Source: Curtobacterium sp. HSID17257
GTDB lineage: Bacteria; Actinomycetota; Actinomycetes; Actinomycetales; Microbacteriaceae
DNA: 51,215 nt
Reading direction: 5' to 3'
Assembly: GCF_003989515.1 (NCBI RefSeq)
Contig: NZ_RBLU01000012.1
Location: 1-51,215 of the forward strand
The notes under the pieces are model-generated. The model had not been told where the DNA came from. It did not search any database and was given only the letters and a program-made list of their open reading frames with translations. This document shows positions 25,066 through 33,055 of the stretch, one piece after another (the first letter of the stretch is position 1; every line of letters starts with the position of its first letter). The translations under genes and the position numbers were made by a program.

Positions 25066-26183
25066 GACGCGCTCCGGAACGCTTCGAGGTGGCGGCTCGC
25101 GGTGGCTGCCCAGCTGAACGTGGCCGCGCGGTCCACGGCGGCGCGCCCGAGTCCGGCGCGGCGCTCCGGCGCGTCCACGAGGGCGAGGAGCGCGGCCGCG
25201 ATGCTCGACGCATCGGGCTCGGTGTAGGCGACGGCGTCACCACCGACCTCCGGCAGGGCCGTGCGGTCCGTGGTGAGGACGCAGGCCCCGGTCGACATCG
25301 CCTCGAGCACGGGGAGGCCGAAGCCCTCGGCAGAGCTCGGGTAGGCGACCACCGTGGCGCCGCCGAGCAGACCGGGGAGCGACTCGAGCGGGACGTACCC
25401 GGCCTCGTGCACGCCGTCGGCCGGACCGACGGCGTCCAGGGCGGCGGCGGCGACCGTGTCCCAGCCGCGCTGACCGGCCACGACCAGGTCGGGCCCGTCC
25501 GGTCGCGAGCGTCGCAGGCTCCGGAACGCCTCGACGAGCGGTCCGACGTTCTTGCGGGGCTCGATGGTGCCGAGGAAGGCGATCCAGCCGCGGTCACGGT
25601 CGAGTCCGAGGTGCGCCGCGGCGCGGTCCACCTCGGCGTCGCTCGGTTCGTGGAAGACCGTGTGGTCGACGCCGTGGTGCGCGACCACGACGTCGCTGCG
25701 GACCGCGTCGACGTGCTCGCGCAGGGCGGCGGCGGTGGCGGCGCTCGGCACGATGCAGACGCGTCGGGCGACGAGTGCGGCCCGGATCCATGCGCGGAAG
25801 AAGGTCCGCTTGATCCTGCTGTGCGCTTGCGGGTCGCTGAAGAAGGTCGCATCGTGCAGGGTCACGACGTTGCGGTGCGCGAGCAGCGGGAACGTGTAGT
25901 GCGGCGAGTGCAGCACGCGCGCCCGGGCGCGGAGGCGGAGCCACGGGAGTCCGACCTGTTCCCACACGAAGCGCAGGGGCCGGGAGCGGATCCAGTCCGG
26001 GGCGACGGTGATCTTCGCGGACGGGGCGAGCGCCCGGAAGTGGCCGACGTGCTCGCGTCGCAGGACGAGTGCGAACGACGCGCCGAGTTCGTCGAGCCCG
26101 GACACCAGCCCCTCGAGGTAGCGCCCCACTCCGCCCAGCCGTTCCGGGATCGCGGTCCCGTCGATGAGCAGTGGAACGGTCAT
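25062..26183 (-). CDS. GT4-family glycosyltransferase
   Basis: A 373-residue GT-B protein. The start GTAIPERLGGVGRYLEGLV matches GT4 enzymes of the WbaZ/MtfB type, with NVVTLHDATFFSDP at the domain centre. The donor domain shows IAFLGTIEPRKNVGPLVEAF and the EX7E motif in [17 protein letters not shown]. Mannose or rhamnose transfer is likely, but the sequence alone does not settle it. It is the first gene of a two-gene operon with the WbbL-like GT2 and is divergent from another GT4 at 26260. The promoter candidate TATGCT lies about 40 bp upstream. Confidence 0.87.
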   Translation of the reverse strand: MTVPLLIDGTAIPERLGGVGRYLEGLVSGLDELGASFALVLRREHVGHFRALAPSAKITVAPDWIRSRPLRFVWEQVGLPWLRLRARARVLHSPHYTFPLLAHRNVVTLHDATFFSDPQAHSRIKRTFFRAWIRAALVARRVCIVPSAATAAALREHVDAVRSDVVVAHHGVDHTVFHEPSDAEVDRAAAHLGLDRDRGWIAFLGTIEPRKNVGPLVEAFRSLRRSRPDGPDLVVAGQRGWDTVAAAALDAVGPADGVHEAGYVPLESLPGLLGGATVVAYPSSAEGFGLPVLEAMSTGACVLTTDRTALPEVGGDAVAYTEPDASSIAAALLALVDAPERRAGLGRAAVDRAATFSWAATASRHLEAFRSAS

Positions 26184-26222
26184 GGAGCTGTGCGGTTCCT
26201 CTCGGGCGGCAGGGCAGCGTCA

Positions 26223-26228
26223 AGCATA
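26223..26228 (-). promoter_or_regulatory. Candidate -10 element (TATGCT) for the GT4-GT2 operon
   Basis: On the minus strand TATGCT lies 39 bp before the ATG at 26183, predicting a leader of about 33 nt. The divergent -10 element is only 18 bp away. Confidence 0.5.
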
Positions 26229-26246
26229 ACGGAACCCCGTTGCCAC

Positions 26247-26252
26247 TACGCT
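26247..26252 (+). promoter_or_regulatory. -10 element (TACGCT) for GT4, leaderless
   Basis: TACGCT ends 7 bp before the GTG at 26260 and no ribosome-binding site is visible. Confidence 0.55.
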
Positions 26253-26259
26253 CGCTGGG

Positions 26260-27651
26260 GTGACTGCAACCCGTGTCCCCGCTCGCGCGCGCGTGCTCCT
26301 GATCGTGGGCGAACCCATCTCGGAACGCCTCGCCGGTCCGGCCATCCGTGCGTGGGAGATCGCCAGGGCCCTGACCGCGCGCCACCACCACGTGACGATC
26401 GCGTCGTCCCGCTCCGTGTCCCGGGAGGGCGAGGGCTTCCGGGTCGTCGAGTTCCGCGCGGACAACGCGGAGGCGCTCGTCGACGAGTGCGACGTCGTCG
26501 TCTTCCAGGGCGGGTTCTACAACACCGTGCCGTGGCTCGCGGTCCGTCCGCAGGTCCAGGTGATGGACCTCTACGACCCCTTCCACCTCGAGTTCCTCGG
26601 CCGCCAGCACGGGTTCGACCGCGACCAGGAGACGCGCGTGGTCAGCGAGCTCACCAAGGAGCTCAACGCGCAGCTCGCCCGCGCCGACCTCGTGCTCTGC
26701 GCCAACGACCGGCAGCGTGACCTGTGGATCGGGCAGCTCGCCGCGCTCGGTCGTGTCCGACCGCAGAACGGCACGGACGACGGCACCATCGACGACCTCG
26801 TGCGGATCGCCCCGTTCGGCGTCACCGGCCAGGCCTTCGAGCCGACCCCCGGTGCCCTCCGCGGCAAGGTCGAGGGCATCGGCGCCGACGACTTCGTGCT
26901 CGTCTGGGGCGGCGGCATCTACGACTGGTTCGACCCGATGACCCTGATCCGCGCGGTCGACGTGGCCCGCCACGAGGTCCCCGAGCTCCGGCTCTTCTTC
27001 ATGGCGAAGGTGCACCCGAACGCGATGCTCGACGGGCACGCGGTCCCCGACCAGGCCGTCGCCCTCGCGCGCGAGCTCGGGATCCTCGGCACCCACGTCG
27101 TGTTCAACGAGGAGTGGGTGCCCTACGACGAGCGTGCCGGGTACCTCGCCGAGGCGGACATCGGCGTGACCACGCACCCGGCCGGTCTGGAGACCCGATT
27201 CAGCTTCCGCACGCGCAACCTCGACTACCTGTGGGCGGGGCTGCCCATCATCACGAGCGAGGGCGACGTGTTCGCGGACCTCGTCGAACGTCGTGGCAAC
27301 GGCCTGACCGTGCCCGTGGGCGACGTCGACGCCCTCGCCGCCGCGATCGTGCGTGCCGCACAGGACAGCAGCGCACGCGAGGCGTGGGCTGCTGCGTCCC
27401 GTGAACTCGCAGCGGAGATGACCTGGGACCGCGTGCTCGCACCGTTCCTCGAGTTCCTGGACGCACCGGTCCGGAGCGAGGTGCCGATCTGGAACATGGT
27501 CGAGGACCCGCCCCCGCTCCCCGCCCGCACCCGCCGCGACGACCTCGTGACGTTCGCCAGGCTGCTCCGCGAGGGCGGCCCGCGTCTCGTGACGGAGCGC
27601 ATCCGGGACCGGGTGCGCCGCGACGCCCTGCGGGTCGTCGGGCGCCGCTGA
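26260..27651 (+). CDS. GT4-family glycosyltransferase with C-terminal extension
   Basis: A 463-residue GT-B protein. The N-terminal domain starts RVLLIVGEPISERLAGPAIR, then VVVFQGGFYNTVPWL and VMDLYDPFHLE. The donor domain begins near residue 205 (FVLVWGGGIYDWFDP), with FFMAKVHPNAM and the late block TRFSFRTRNLDYLWAGLPI in place of a classical EX7E. This layout recurs in actinobacterial and cyanobacterial cell-wall polysaccharide clusters, often beside RgpF or Wzt genes. A 60-residue C-terminal basic tail (REGGPRLVTERIRDRVRR) may sit on the membrane. The sugar is unknown. Leaderless and monocistronic. Confidence 0.83.
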   Translation: MTATRVPARARVLLIVGEPISERLAGPAIRAWEIARALTARHHHVTIASSRSVSREGEGFRVVEFRADNAEALVDECDVVVFQGGFYNTVPWLAVRPQVQVMDLYDPFHLEFLGRQHGFDRDQETRVVSELTKELNAQLARADLVLCANDRQRDLWIGQLAALGRVRPQNGTDDGTIDDLVRIAPFGVTGQAFEPTPGALRGKVEGIGADDFVLVWGGGIYDWFDPMTLIRAVDVARHEVPELRLFFMAKVHPNAMLDGHAVPDQAVALARELGILGTHVVFNEEWVPYDERAGYLAEADIGVTTHPAGLETRFSFRTRNLDYLWAGLPIITSEGDVFADLVERRGNGLTVPVGDVDALAAAIVRAAQDSSAREAWAAASRELAAEMTWDRVLAPFLEFLDAPVRSEVPIWNMVEDPPPLPARTRRDDLVTFARLLREGGPRLVTERIRDRVRRDALRVVGRR

Positions 27652-27702
27652 GGGCTCCGGACGACGCTGAGGGCTGCGGACGACGCTGAGGGCTGCGGTC
27701 GA
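27646..27702 (+). repeat. Three tandem 19-bp units covering the GT4 stop codon
   Basis: Units at 27646-27664, 27665-27683 and 27684-27702 are almost identical (CGCTGAGGGCTGCGGACGA, one or two differences). The first contains the TGA stop of the GT4 gene, so the coding end has been copied twice into the untranslated region, and the stop is repeated in each unit. Confidence 0.85.
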
Positions 27703-27708
27703 CGGCCG

Positions 27709-27736
27709 CCCGCGACTGCCTCCTGGCGGTCGCGGG
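27709..27736. terminator. Bidirectional terminator between GT4 and GT2
   Basis: A 12-bp stem with one G-T wobble (27709-27720 with 27725-27736) and a TCCT tetraloop lies between converging genes. Confidence 0.7.
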
Positions 27737-27746
27737 TGGCGTCGGC

Positions 27747-28688
27747 TCAGGTGGTCGTGCGCGGCCGCGGTGCGGTGGCCGTCCGGTCGATGGTGCGTCG
27801 TTCCCGCAGGGCGGCCGGGAGGCGCGTGGCGGCCTGGGCGAGCGCGCGCCGCTCCCAGCGTGCGCGCCGTCGACTGCGCGGGTCACGGGCCACGGTGTCG
27901 AGCACGGTCCGGACGACCGCACGTGCCGCCGCGCGTGCGACGACCGGCCACGCTGCGTTCTTCACCGCCACGACCAGGCGGTTCCGCGTGTTCGCGACCA
28001 CGAACCCCTCGGACTCGGTGCCGAGCGACGAGGCGTGCCGGTGCACCGCGACGGCGTCGCCGACGAAGCGGATGTCGTGGCCCAGCCGGCGGAGTCGCCA
28101 GCTGAGATCGGTGTCCTCGTAGTACATGAAGAGCGACTCGTCGAAGCCGCCGGCGGCCCGGAACGCGGGCATCGCGATCGCGCAGGCACCGCCGCAGAAG
28201 CCGAACACCGCCGGCTCCGCTGGTGCGGGGTGGGGGACCAGCCAGTCGCGGTCGCCGCCGTTCCCGGCGCGGTCGACGACGTTGCCGGTCGAGTTGGTCA
28301 GCACCCGCTCGCCCGGTTCGCTCCGGAGCAGGATCCTCGCGGTCGTCGCACCGGTCACCGAGCCGTCGAGCACCGGGGCGGTGAGCGCGGTCAGGAACCC
28401 GGGCTCGGCGACGGCGTCGTTGTTGAGCAGCACGAGGACGTCCGCCGTCGAGGCCGCCGCCGCGAGGTCCACACCGGTGCCGAACCCGCCGTTGTCCGGG
28501 CTCTCGAGCACGCGGATGCCGGGGAGCGCAGCGCGGAGCCGCTCGGCCGAGCCGTCACCGGAGGCGTTGTCGACGACGGTGACGACCGCGCCGAGCTCGT
28601 CGGCCTGGCCCCGGAGCGACTCGACGCACTCGATCGTCAGGTCGGCGCGTCGCCAGTTGACGACGACGACCTCGATCCGGCCGGGCAC
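27747..28688 (-). CDS. GT2 family glycosyltransferase, rhamnosyltransferase-like
   Basis: A 313-residue GT-A protein from the GTG at 28688, five bases after the stop of the ABC ATPase. Motifs are EVVVVNWRRADLTIECVESL, VVDNASGDGS, the acidic LVLLNNDAVAEPGF and FDESLFMYYEDTDLSWRL, which match WbbL-type rhamnosyltransferases. It forms an operon with wzm and wzt, so its product probably acts on the chain exported by that transporter, perhaps as elongating or terminating enzyme. The last 60 residues are strongly basic and Ala-rich and resemble a membrane-binding helix. Terminal residues are low complexity (TATAPRPRTTT). Confidence 0.87.
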   Translation of the reverse strand: MPGRIEVVVVNWRRADLTIECVESLRGQADELGAVVTVVDNASGDGSAERLRAALPGIRVLESPDNGGFGTGVDLAAAASTADVLVLLNNDAVAEPGFLTALTAPVLDGSVTGATTARILLRSEPGERVLTNSTGNVVDRAGNGGDRDWLVPHPAPAEPAVFGFCGGACAIAMPAFRAAGGFDESLFMYYEDTDLSWRLRRLGHDIRFVGDAVAVHRHASSLGTESEGFVVANTRNRLVVAVKNAAWPVVARAAARAVVRTVLDTVARDPRSRRRARWERRALAQAATRLPAALRERRTIDRTATAPRPRTTT

Positions 28689-28693
28689 CGGCG

Positions 28694-29908
28694 TCAGAAC
28701 TGGATCGCGGCGGCGGCGCCGATCGGACCGTAGGAGGTCGCGGTCGGGCGGACCGTGAAGGTCGCGCCGTCCGTGATGCGGTGCAGCTCCTGGCTGTTGC
28801 GGCCGAAGACGGCGCTCGTGACCCGGTACTCCCCGCCGCCGAGGCGGACGTCCGAGAACGTGAAGCGGACCGTCTTCTTGCCGACGAAGGACGGGATCGG
28901 CGTCTTCACGAGGTCGCTGTGGGTGCCCACGACGACCTGGCCGAACGGGTTGTCGACGTGCACGCCGATGCCCCACTCGTCGAGCTGCGTCCGCGCGTCG
29001 ACGGTCACGTCGATGGTCAGGGGACGGTCGGGCTGGACGACGACCTGGCCGCTCTTGTCGTCACGGTCACCGGCGACGACGATCGACTCGACCCGGGCGA
29101 TGTCGAACGAGGGGGCGGGCTCGGGTTCCGGCTCGGTGCGACGCGCGCTCTCCTCGTCGGCCGCGATCGTGGTCTGGAACCCGGAGCGGAGGACGCTCAC
29201 GGCGTCGGTCGGGTCGCCGTCGAAGACGACGCTGCCCCGGGCGAGCACGAGTGCGCGGGAGCAGAGGTCGGTGATCTGGTTCAGCGTGTGCGTGACCAGC
29301 ACGATCGTCCGGCCCTCCTTCTGGAAGGAGGCGATCTTGTCGAGGCACTTCTTCTGGAAGGCCTCGTCACCGACGGCGAGGACCTCGTCGACCAGCAGCA
29401 GGTCCGGGTCCACGTGCACGGCGACGGCGAAGGCGAGTCGCACGTACATGCCGCTCGAGTAGAACTTCACCTGCGTGTCGATGAACTCGGCGATGCCGGA
29501 GAACTCGACGATGTCGTCGAAGTAGCGGTCCGTCTGCGTCCGCGAGAGGCCGAGGATCGACGCGTTCAGGTAGACGTTCTCGCGGCCCGTGAGGTCGGCG
29601 TGGAAGCCGGCGCCGAGCTCGAGCAGCGCCGCCATCCGGCCACGCCGGACGACGGATCCGCTCGTCGGCTGGATGATGCCGCCGATGGTCTTGAGCAGCG
29701 TCGACTTGCCGGACCCGTTCGGGCCGATGAGGCCGACGGTCGAACCGGAGTCGATCTCGAGGCCGATGTTGCGGAGCGCCCAGAAGTCCTCACGGAAGGC
29801 GTTGTTGCGGCCGGCGCTGAGGACGCGCTCCTTGAGGCTCTTCTCCTTGTGCAGGACGAACCGCTTGGAGACGTCCTGGACGCGGACGATGGGGGTGGCG
29901 GTGGACAT
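28694..29908 (-). CDS. wzt: Polysaccharide ABC transporter ATP-binding protein with Wzt-type C-terminal domain
   Basis: A 404-residue protein. The ATPase part has Walker A IGPNGSGKST (residues 61-70), the signature FYSSGMYVRLAFAVAV, Walker B LLLVDEVLAVGDEAF and the H-loop VTHTLNQ. After a Glu/Pro-rich linker (about residues 255-268) a 130-residue beta-rich domain follows, starting FDIARVESIVVAG and containing GIGVHVDNPFGQVV. That is the carbohydrate-recognition domain of Wzt, which reads the finished end of an O-antigen-like chain before export. It works with the permease encoded 3 nt upstream. The domain implies a chain-terminating mark, although no capping methyltransferase or kinase is encoded in this window. 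Confidence 0.93.
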   Translation of the reverse strand: MSTATPIVRVQDVSKRFVLHKEKSLKERVLSAGRNNAFREDFWALRNIGLEIDSGSTVGLIGPNGSGKSTLLKTIGGIIQPTSGSVVRRGRMAALLELGAGFHADLTGRENVYLNASILGLSRTQTDRYFDDIVEFSGIAEFIDTQVKFYSSGMYVRLAFAVAVHVDPDLLLVDEVLAVGDEAFQKKCLDKIASFQKEGRTIVLVTHTLNQITDLCSRALVLARGSVVFDGDPTDAVSVLRSGFQTTIAADEESARRTEPEPEPAPSFDIARVESIVVAGDRDDKSGQVVVQPDRPLTIDVTVDARTQLDEWGIGVHVDNPFGQVVVGTHSDLVKTPIPSFVGKKTVRFTFSDVRLGGGEYRVTSAVFGRNSQELHRITDGATFTVRPTATSYGPIGAAAAIQF

Positions 29909-29911
29909 CGA

Positions 29912-30823
29912 TCAGAGCTCCTGGGCGAAGTTGCCCTGCAGGCGGGCGAAGACCCGCTGTGACACGAACAGCAGGACGAAGCCCACGACGAGGGCGACGA
30001 GCATGCGGGTGGCGAGGTGGTCCGGCGTCGTGCCGTGGCTGGTCGCGCCCCACATCGCCTGCTGGAAGCCGATCACCGCGAGGGTGACCGGGTTGTTGAG
30101 GTACAGCTCGGTGAGCCACCCGGGGACGCGCGTGGCGACCTGGGTCCACGAGTAGACGATGGGGGAGCCCCACATCGCGAGCATGAGGACGACCTCGACG
30201 AGGTACTGCACGTCGCGGAGGTACACGTTGAGGGCACCGAGCAGGAGGGCCAGGGCGACGGCGTAGACGATGGTCAGCACCAGTGCGGCGACGCCGTAGA
30301 GCAGGTCCCAGCCGAACGCGATCGTCTGGAGCGCGAGCGCGGCGACGAGCAGGATGGCGAACTGGATGAGGAAGTTGAACAGCGCCGACCCGACGGACGA
30401 GAGCGTGAAGATCTCACGCGGCAGGTAGACCTTCTTCACCAGGCCGGAGTTCACCACGATCGACGCGGTGCCGGAGCCGACGATCTCCTGGAAGACCGTG
30501 AAGATCGTCAGCCCGGAGAAGATGTAGATCGCGAAGTTGTCGATCGCCTTCGCGTTGCCGAGGAACGTCCCGAGCACGACGTAGTAGATGAAGAGCTGGG
30601 TGAGGGGCCGTGCGAGGCTCCACAGGAAGCCGAGCGACGAGTCCTTGTACCGGGCCTTGAGCTCGCGCTTCGTGAGCATGCCGAGCAGCTCGCGCTGGGC
30701 CCAGATGTCGCGCACGCTGTTGGCGAACCCCGCCAGGCCGGTGCCGCGGGCGCCTGCGTGCTGCCAGGGTTCGGTCGCCAGCCGTTCCGCCCGTCGGACG
30801 GCCATTGAACTCGCGTCAGGCAT
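29912..30823 (-). CDS. wzm: Polysaccharide ABC transporter permease
   Basis: A 303-residue ABC-2 type permease with six hydrophobic segments in the last 250 residues. The N-terminal amphipathic part includes LLGMLTKRELKARYKDSSLG, the typical gate-helix and entrance region, followed by LWSLARPLTQLFIYYVVLG. It forms a channel with the Wzt ATPase to export undecaprenyl-linked glycan chains. ATG 30823 is preceded by GAGGAG. An ATG 12 codons later would still keep all domains. It heads the wzm-wzt-GT2 operon, whose -10 element overlaps that of the divergent RgpF-WbsX gene. Confidence 0.92.
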   Translation of the reverse strand: MPDASSMAVRRAERLATEPWQHAGARGTGLAGFANSVRDIWAQRELLGMLTKRELKARYKDSSLGFLWSLARPLTQLFIYYVVLGTFLGNAKAIDNFAIYIFSGLTIFTVFQEIVGSGTASIVVNSGLVKKVYLPREIFTLSSVGSALFNFLIQFAILLVAALALQTIAFGWDLLYGVAALVLTIVYAVALALLLGALNVYLRDVQYLVEVVLMLAMWGSPIVYSWTQVATRVPGWLTELYLNNPVTLAVIGFQQAMWGATSHGTTPDHLATRMLVALVVGFVLLFVSQRVFARLQGNFAQEL

Positions 30824-30898
30824 GGGGTGCGGTCTCCTCACGAGGGTTCGGTCCCGCGGATGCGCAGGACCGGCGGCGACCGGGAGATCGCCGCGGAG

Positions 30899-30904
30899 AT
30901 ACTA
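30899..30904 (-). promoter_or_regulatory. -10 element (TAGTAT) for wzm-wzt-GT2
   Basis: On the minus strand TAGTAT fits the consensus and predicts a leader of about 70 nt. Its last two bases overlap the -10 hexamer of the divergent gene (30903-30908), so the two promoters cannot easily be occupied at once. Confidence 0.5.
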
Positions 30905-30908
30905 CGAT
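30903..30908 (+). promoter_or_regulatory. -10 element (TACGAT) for the RgpF-WbsX gene
   Basis: TACGAT lies 15 bp before the GTG at 30924, which gives a leader of only about 8-9 nt. It overlaps the wzm -10 element by two bases. Confidence 0.5.
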
Positions 30909-30923
30909 AGACCGGCTGGAGCG

Positions 30924-33008
30924 GTGGTCGAGACCCCGCACCGACTGACCGGAAGGGGCACCACCATCAGGATCCCGACCCTCGCCGGGGCGAAGCGACG
31001 TCTCGGTCGGTACCGCATCCGTCTCGGACGCGCCCTCATCCGCCAGGGTGCCGTCGCCGAGGCCGGGTCGCGTCCGCCGCACGACTTCCGGACCTGGGTC
31101 GAACGCCGTTCCGGTGGTCGGTTCGTCGGGTTCCCCGAGCAGTGGCGTGAGCTGGTGGCCGCCGCGGACGCCGCCGTGCCGGCCACCTCCACGCCGCTGG
31201 ACCGACCGCGGGTCGCCGTCGTCCTGCACGTGCACTACCCGGAACTCGTCCCCGGTCTGGTCGAGCGCCTGCGTGCCGTCCCGGAGCCGTTCGACCTCGT
31301 CGTGACCGTGACGGACGGCGTCGAGGTCGACCTCGACACGAGCGCCCTCGACCTCGTGCGCCGCGTGCTCGTCCTGCCGATCGAGAACCGCGGGCGCGAC
31401 GTGCTGCCGCTGGTGTCGGTGGTGAACGCCGGCCTGCTCGACGGGTACGACGCGGTCCTCAAGGTGCACACCAAGCGGTCGGCCTGGCGGGCCGGCCACA
31501 CGACGCTGTCCGGCAGCGGCGCCGAGTGGCGTGACGAGCTCCTCGACGCGGTGCTCGGCAGCCCGGAGCAGGTCGCCCGGGTGCTCGACGCGCTCCGGTA
31601 CTCCGACGCCGGCATGGTCACCTCCGGCGCCTCGATCGTGGGCGCCGAGCACTGGGGCGCCGACGAACCCGGTGTCCGGTCGCTGCTGCGCCGGATCGAG
31701 CTCGAGGACCTGCCGATCGACCTGCGCTTCCCGGGCGGCTCGGTCTACTGGACGAAGGGGTTCGTGCTCCGTGGGCTGCGTGCCCTCCGGATGGACCGCG
31801 ACGACTTCCCGGACGAACGCGGCGAGATCGACGGCACGACCGCGCACGCCGTCGAGCGGCTGCTCGGGGTGCTCACCGTGGAGAGCGGTCTGACCGTCTC
31901 GGCGGTGGACGCCCTGCCCCCGCGGCGTCCGGTACCGCCGGTGGCCGCCGAGGTCGTGCCCTTCTACCTGCCGCAGTTCCACACCTTCCCCGAGAACGAC
32001 GCCTGGTGGGGGACCGGCTTCACCGAGTGGACCAACGTCACGCGCGCCGTCCCGGACCACCTCGGGCACGCGCAGCCGATGCTCCCGAGCACGCTGGGCT
32101 TCTACGACCTGCACCGGGACGAGGTCCGGGCGGCCCAGACCCGACTCGCGCAGGACGCCGGCATCGGGGTCTTCATGTACTACCACTACTGGTTCGCGGG
32201 CAAGCAGCTGATGAGCATGCCGCTCGAGCGCCTCGCGGCGAGCGACCTCGACCAGCGGTTCTGCGTGATGTGGGCGAACGAGGACTGGACGCGGACCTGG
32301 GACGGACGCGGTGACTCCGTCCTGATCGCCCAGGACTACGACCGCGTCCCCGCCGAGGACTTCCTCGAGCACCTCCTCCCGCTCCTGGCGGACCCGCGCT
32401 GGTACCGCATCCGCGGTGCCGCGGTCATCGCCGTGTACCGGCCGGCGCACCTGCCAGACCACCGCGCGACCATCGCCGCGTGGCGTCGACGGGCCGAGGA
32501 GGCCGGGGTCGGTCCGCTGCACGTGCTCGGCGTCGACGTCGGAGCGGTGTTCGACGGGCTGGGCGCGGACGGGCTCGCGGACTCCGGGCTCGACGGGTTG
32601 CTCGGGTTCCCCCCGCACAACCACCCCTGGCGGTGGAAGGAACAGGGCGCCCTCGAGGTTCGTCCGGCGTTCGCCGGGCGCATCCTCGAGTACCGTGCGA
32701 TGGCGGACGAGACGATCGACCGGCTCCGTGCTCCCGGCGGGCTCGGCGACGTCGCTCCCGGGGTGATGGTCGGCTTCGACAACACCGCGCGCCGACAGCT
32801 CGCTCCGGACCTCTGGTACGGCGCCAACCCGTTCACGTTCCGCCGCTGGTTGGCGGAGGCCGTCCGGTCCGCGGAGCGGGTCACCCCGGATGCGCCGGTC
32901 GTCTTCCTCAACGCCTGGAACGAGTGGGCCGAGGGGGCGGTGCTGGAACCGACGGAGCGGTTCGGGGCGACGTACCTCGACGCCACCGCGTCGGTCCTCG
33001 GCCGGTGA
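30924..33008 (+). CDS. RgpF-like (rhamnan synthesis) and WbsX-like glycosyltransferase fusion
   Basis: A protein of about 694 residues. Residues ~90-300 resemble RgpF/rhamnan synthesis F proteins: RVAVVLHVHYPELVPGL, IENRGRDVLPLVS and LKVHTKRSAW. Residues ~340-690 match the WbsX glycosyltransferase family: VVPFYLPQFHTFPENDAWWG, GFTEWTNV, YYHYWFAGKQ, WANEDWTRTW and FLNAWNEWAEGAVLEP. The two activities would act in sequence in the cytoplasm on one rhamnose-containing chain. The start is uncertain: GTG 30924 gives a near-leaderless message, whereas GGAAGGGG at 30951-30958 sits before no ATG/GTG (only an ATC). Divergent from wzm-wzt, which is consistent with making the exported polymer. Confidence 0.85.
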   Translation: MVETPHRLTGRGTTIRIPTLAGAKRRLGRYRIRLGRALIRQGAVAEAGSRPPHDFRTWVERRSGGRFVGFPEQWRELVAAADAAVPATSTPLDRPRVAVVLHVHYPELVPGLVERLRAVPEPFDLVVTVTDGVEVDLDTSALDLVRRVLVLPIENRGRDVLPLVSVVNAGLLDGYDAVLKVHTKRSAWRAGHTTLSGSGAEWRDELLDAVLGSPEQVARVLDALRYSDAGMVTSGASIVGAEHWGADEPGVRSLLRRIELEDLPIDLRFPGGSVYWTKGFVLRGLRALRMDRDDFPDERGEIDGTTAHAVERLLGVLTVESGLTVSAVDALPPRRPVPPVAAEVVPFYLPQFHTFPENDAWWGTGFTEWTNVTRAVPDHLGHAQPMLPSTLGFYDLHRDEVRAAQTRLAQDAGIGVFMYYHYWFAGKQLMSMPLERLAASDLDQRFCVMWANEDWTRTWDGRGDSVLIAQDYDRVPAEDFLEHLLPLLADPRWYRIRGAAVIAVYRPAHLPDHRATIAAWRRRAEEAGVGPLHVLGVDVGAVFDGLGADGLADSGLDGLLGFPPHNHPWRWKEQGALEVRPAFAGRILEYRAMADETIDRLRAPGGLGDVAPGVMVGFDNTARRQLAPDLWYGANPFTFRRWLAEAVRSAERVTPDAPVVFLNAWNEWAEGAVLEPTERFGATYLDATASVLGR

Positions 33009-33016
33009 ACACCCTC

Positions 33017-33022
33017 TAGACT
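33017..33022 (+). promoter_or_regulatory. Candidate -10 element (TAGACT) for the large GT gene
   Basis: TAGACT lies 33 bp before the TTG start at 33056 and predicts a leader of about 27 nt that contains AGGGAGA (33044-33050) as ribosome-binding site. Confidence 0.5.
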
Positions 33023-33055
33023 GCCCGAGTCGATCGACACGTCAGGGAGAGCAAT

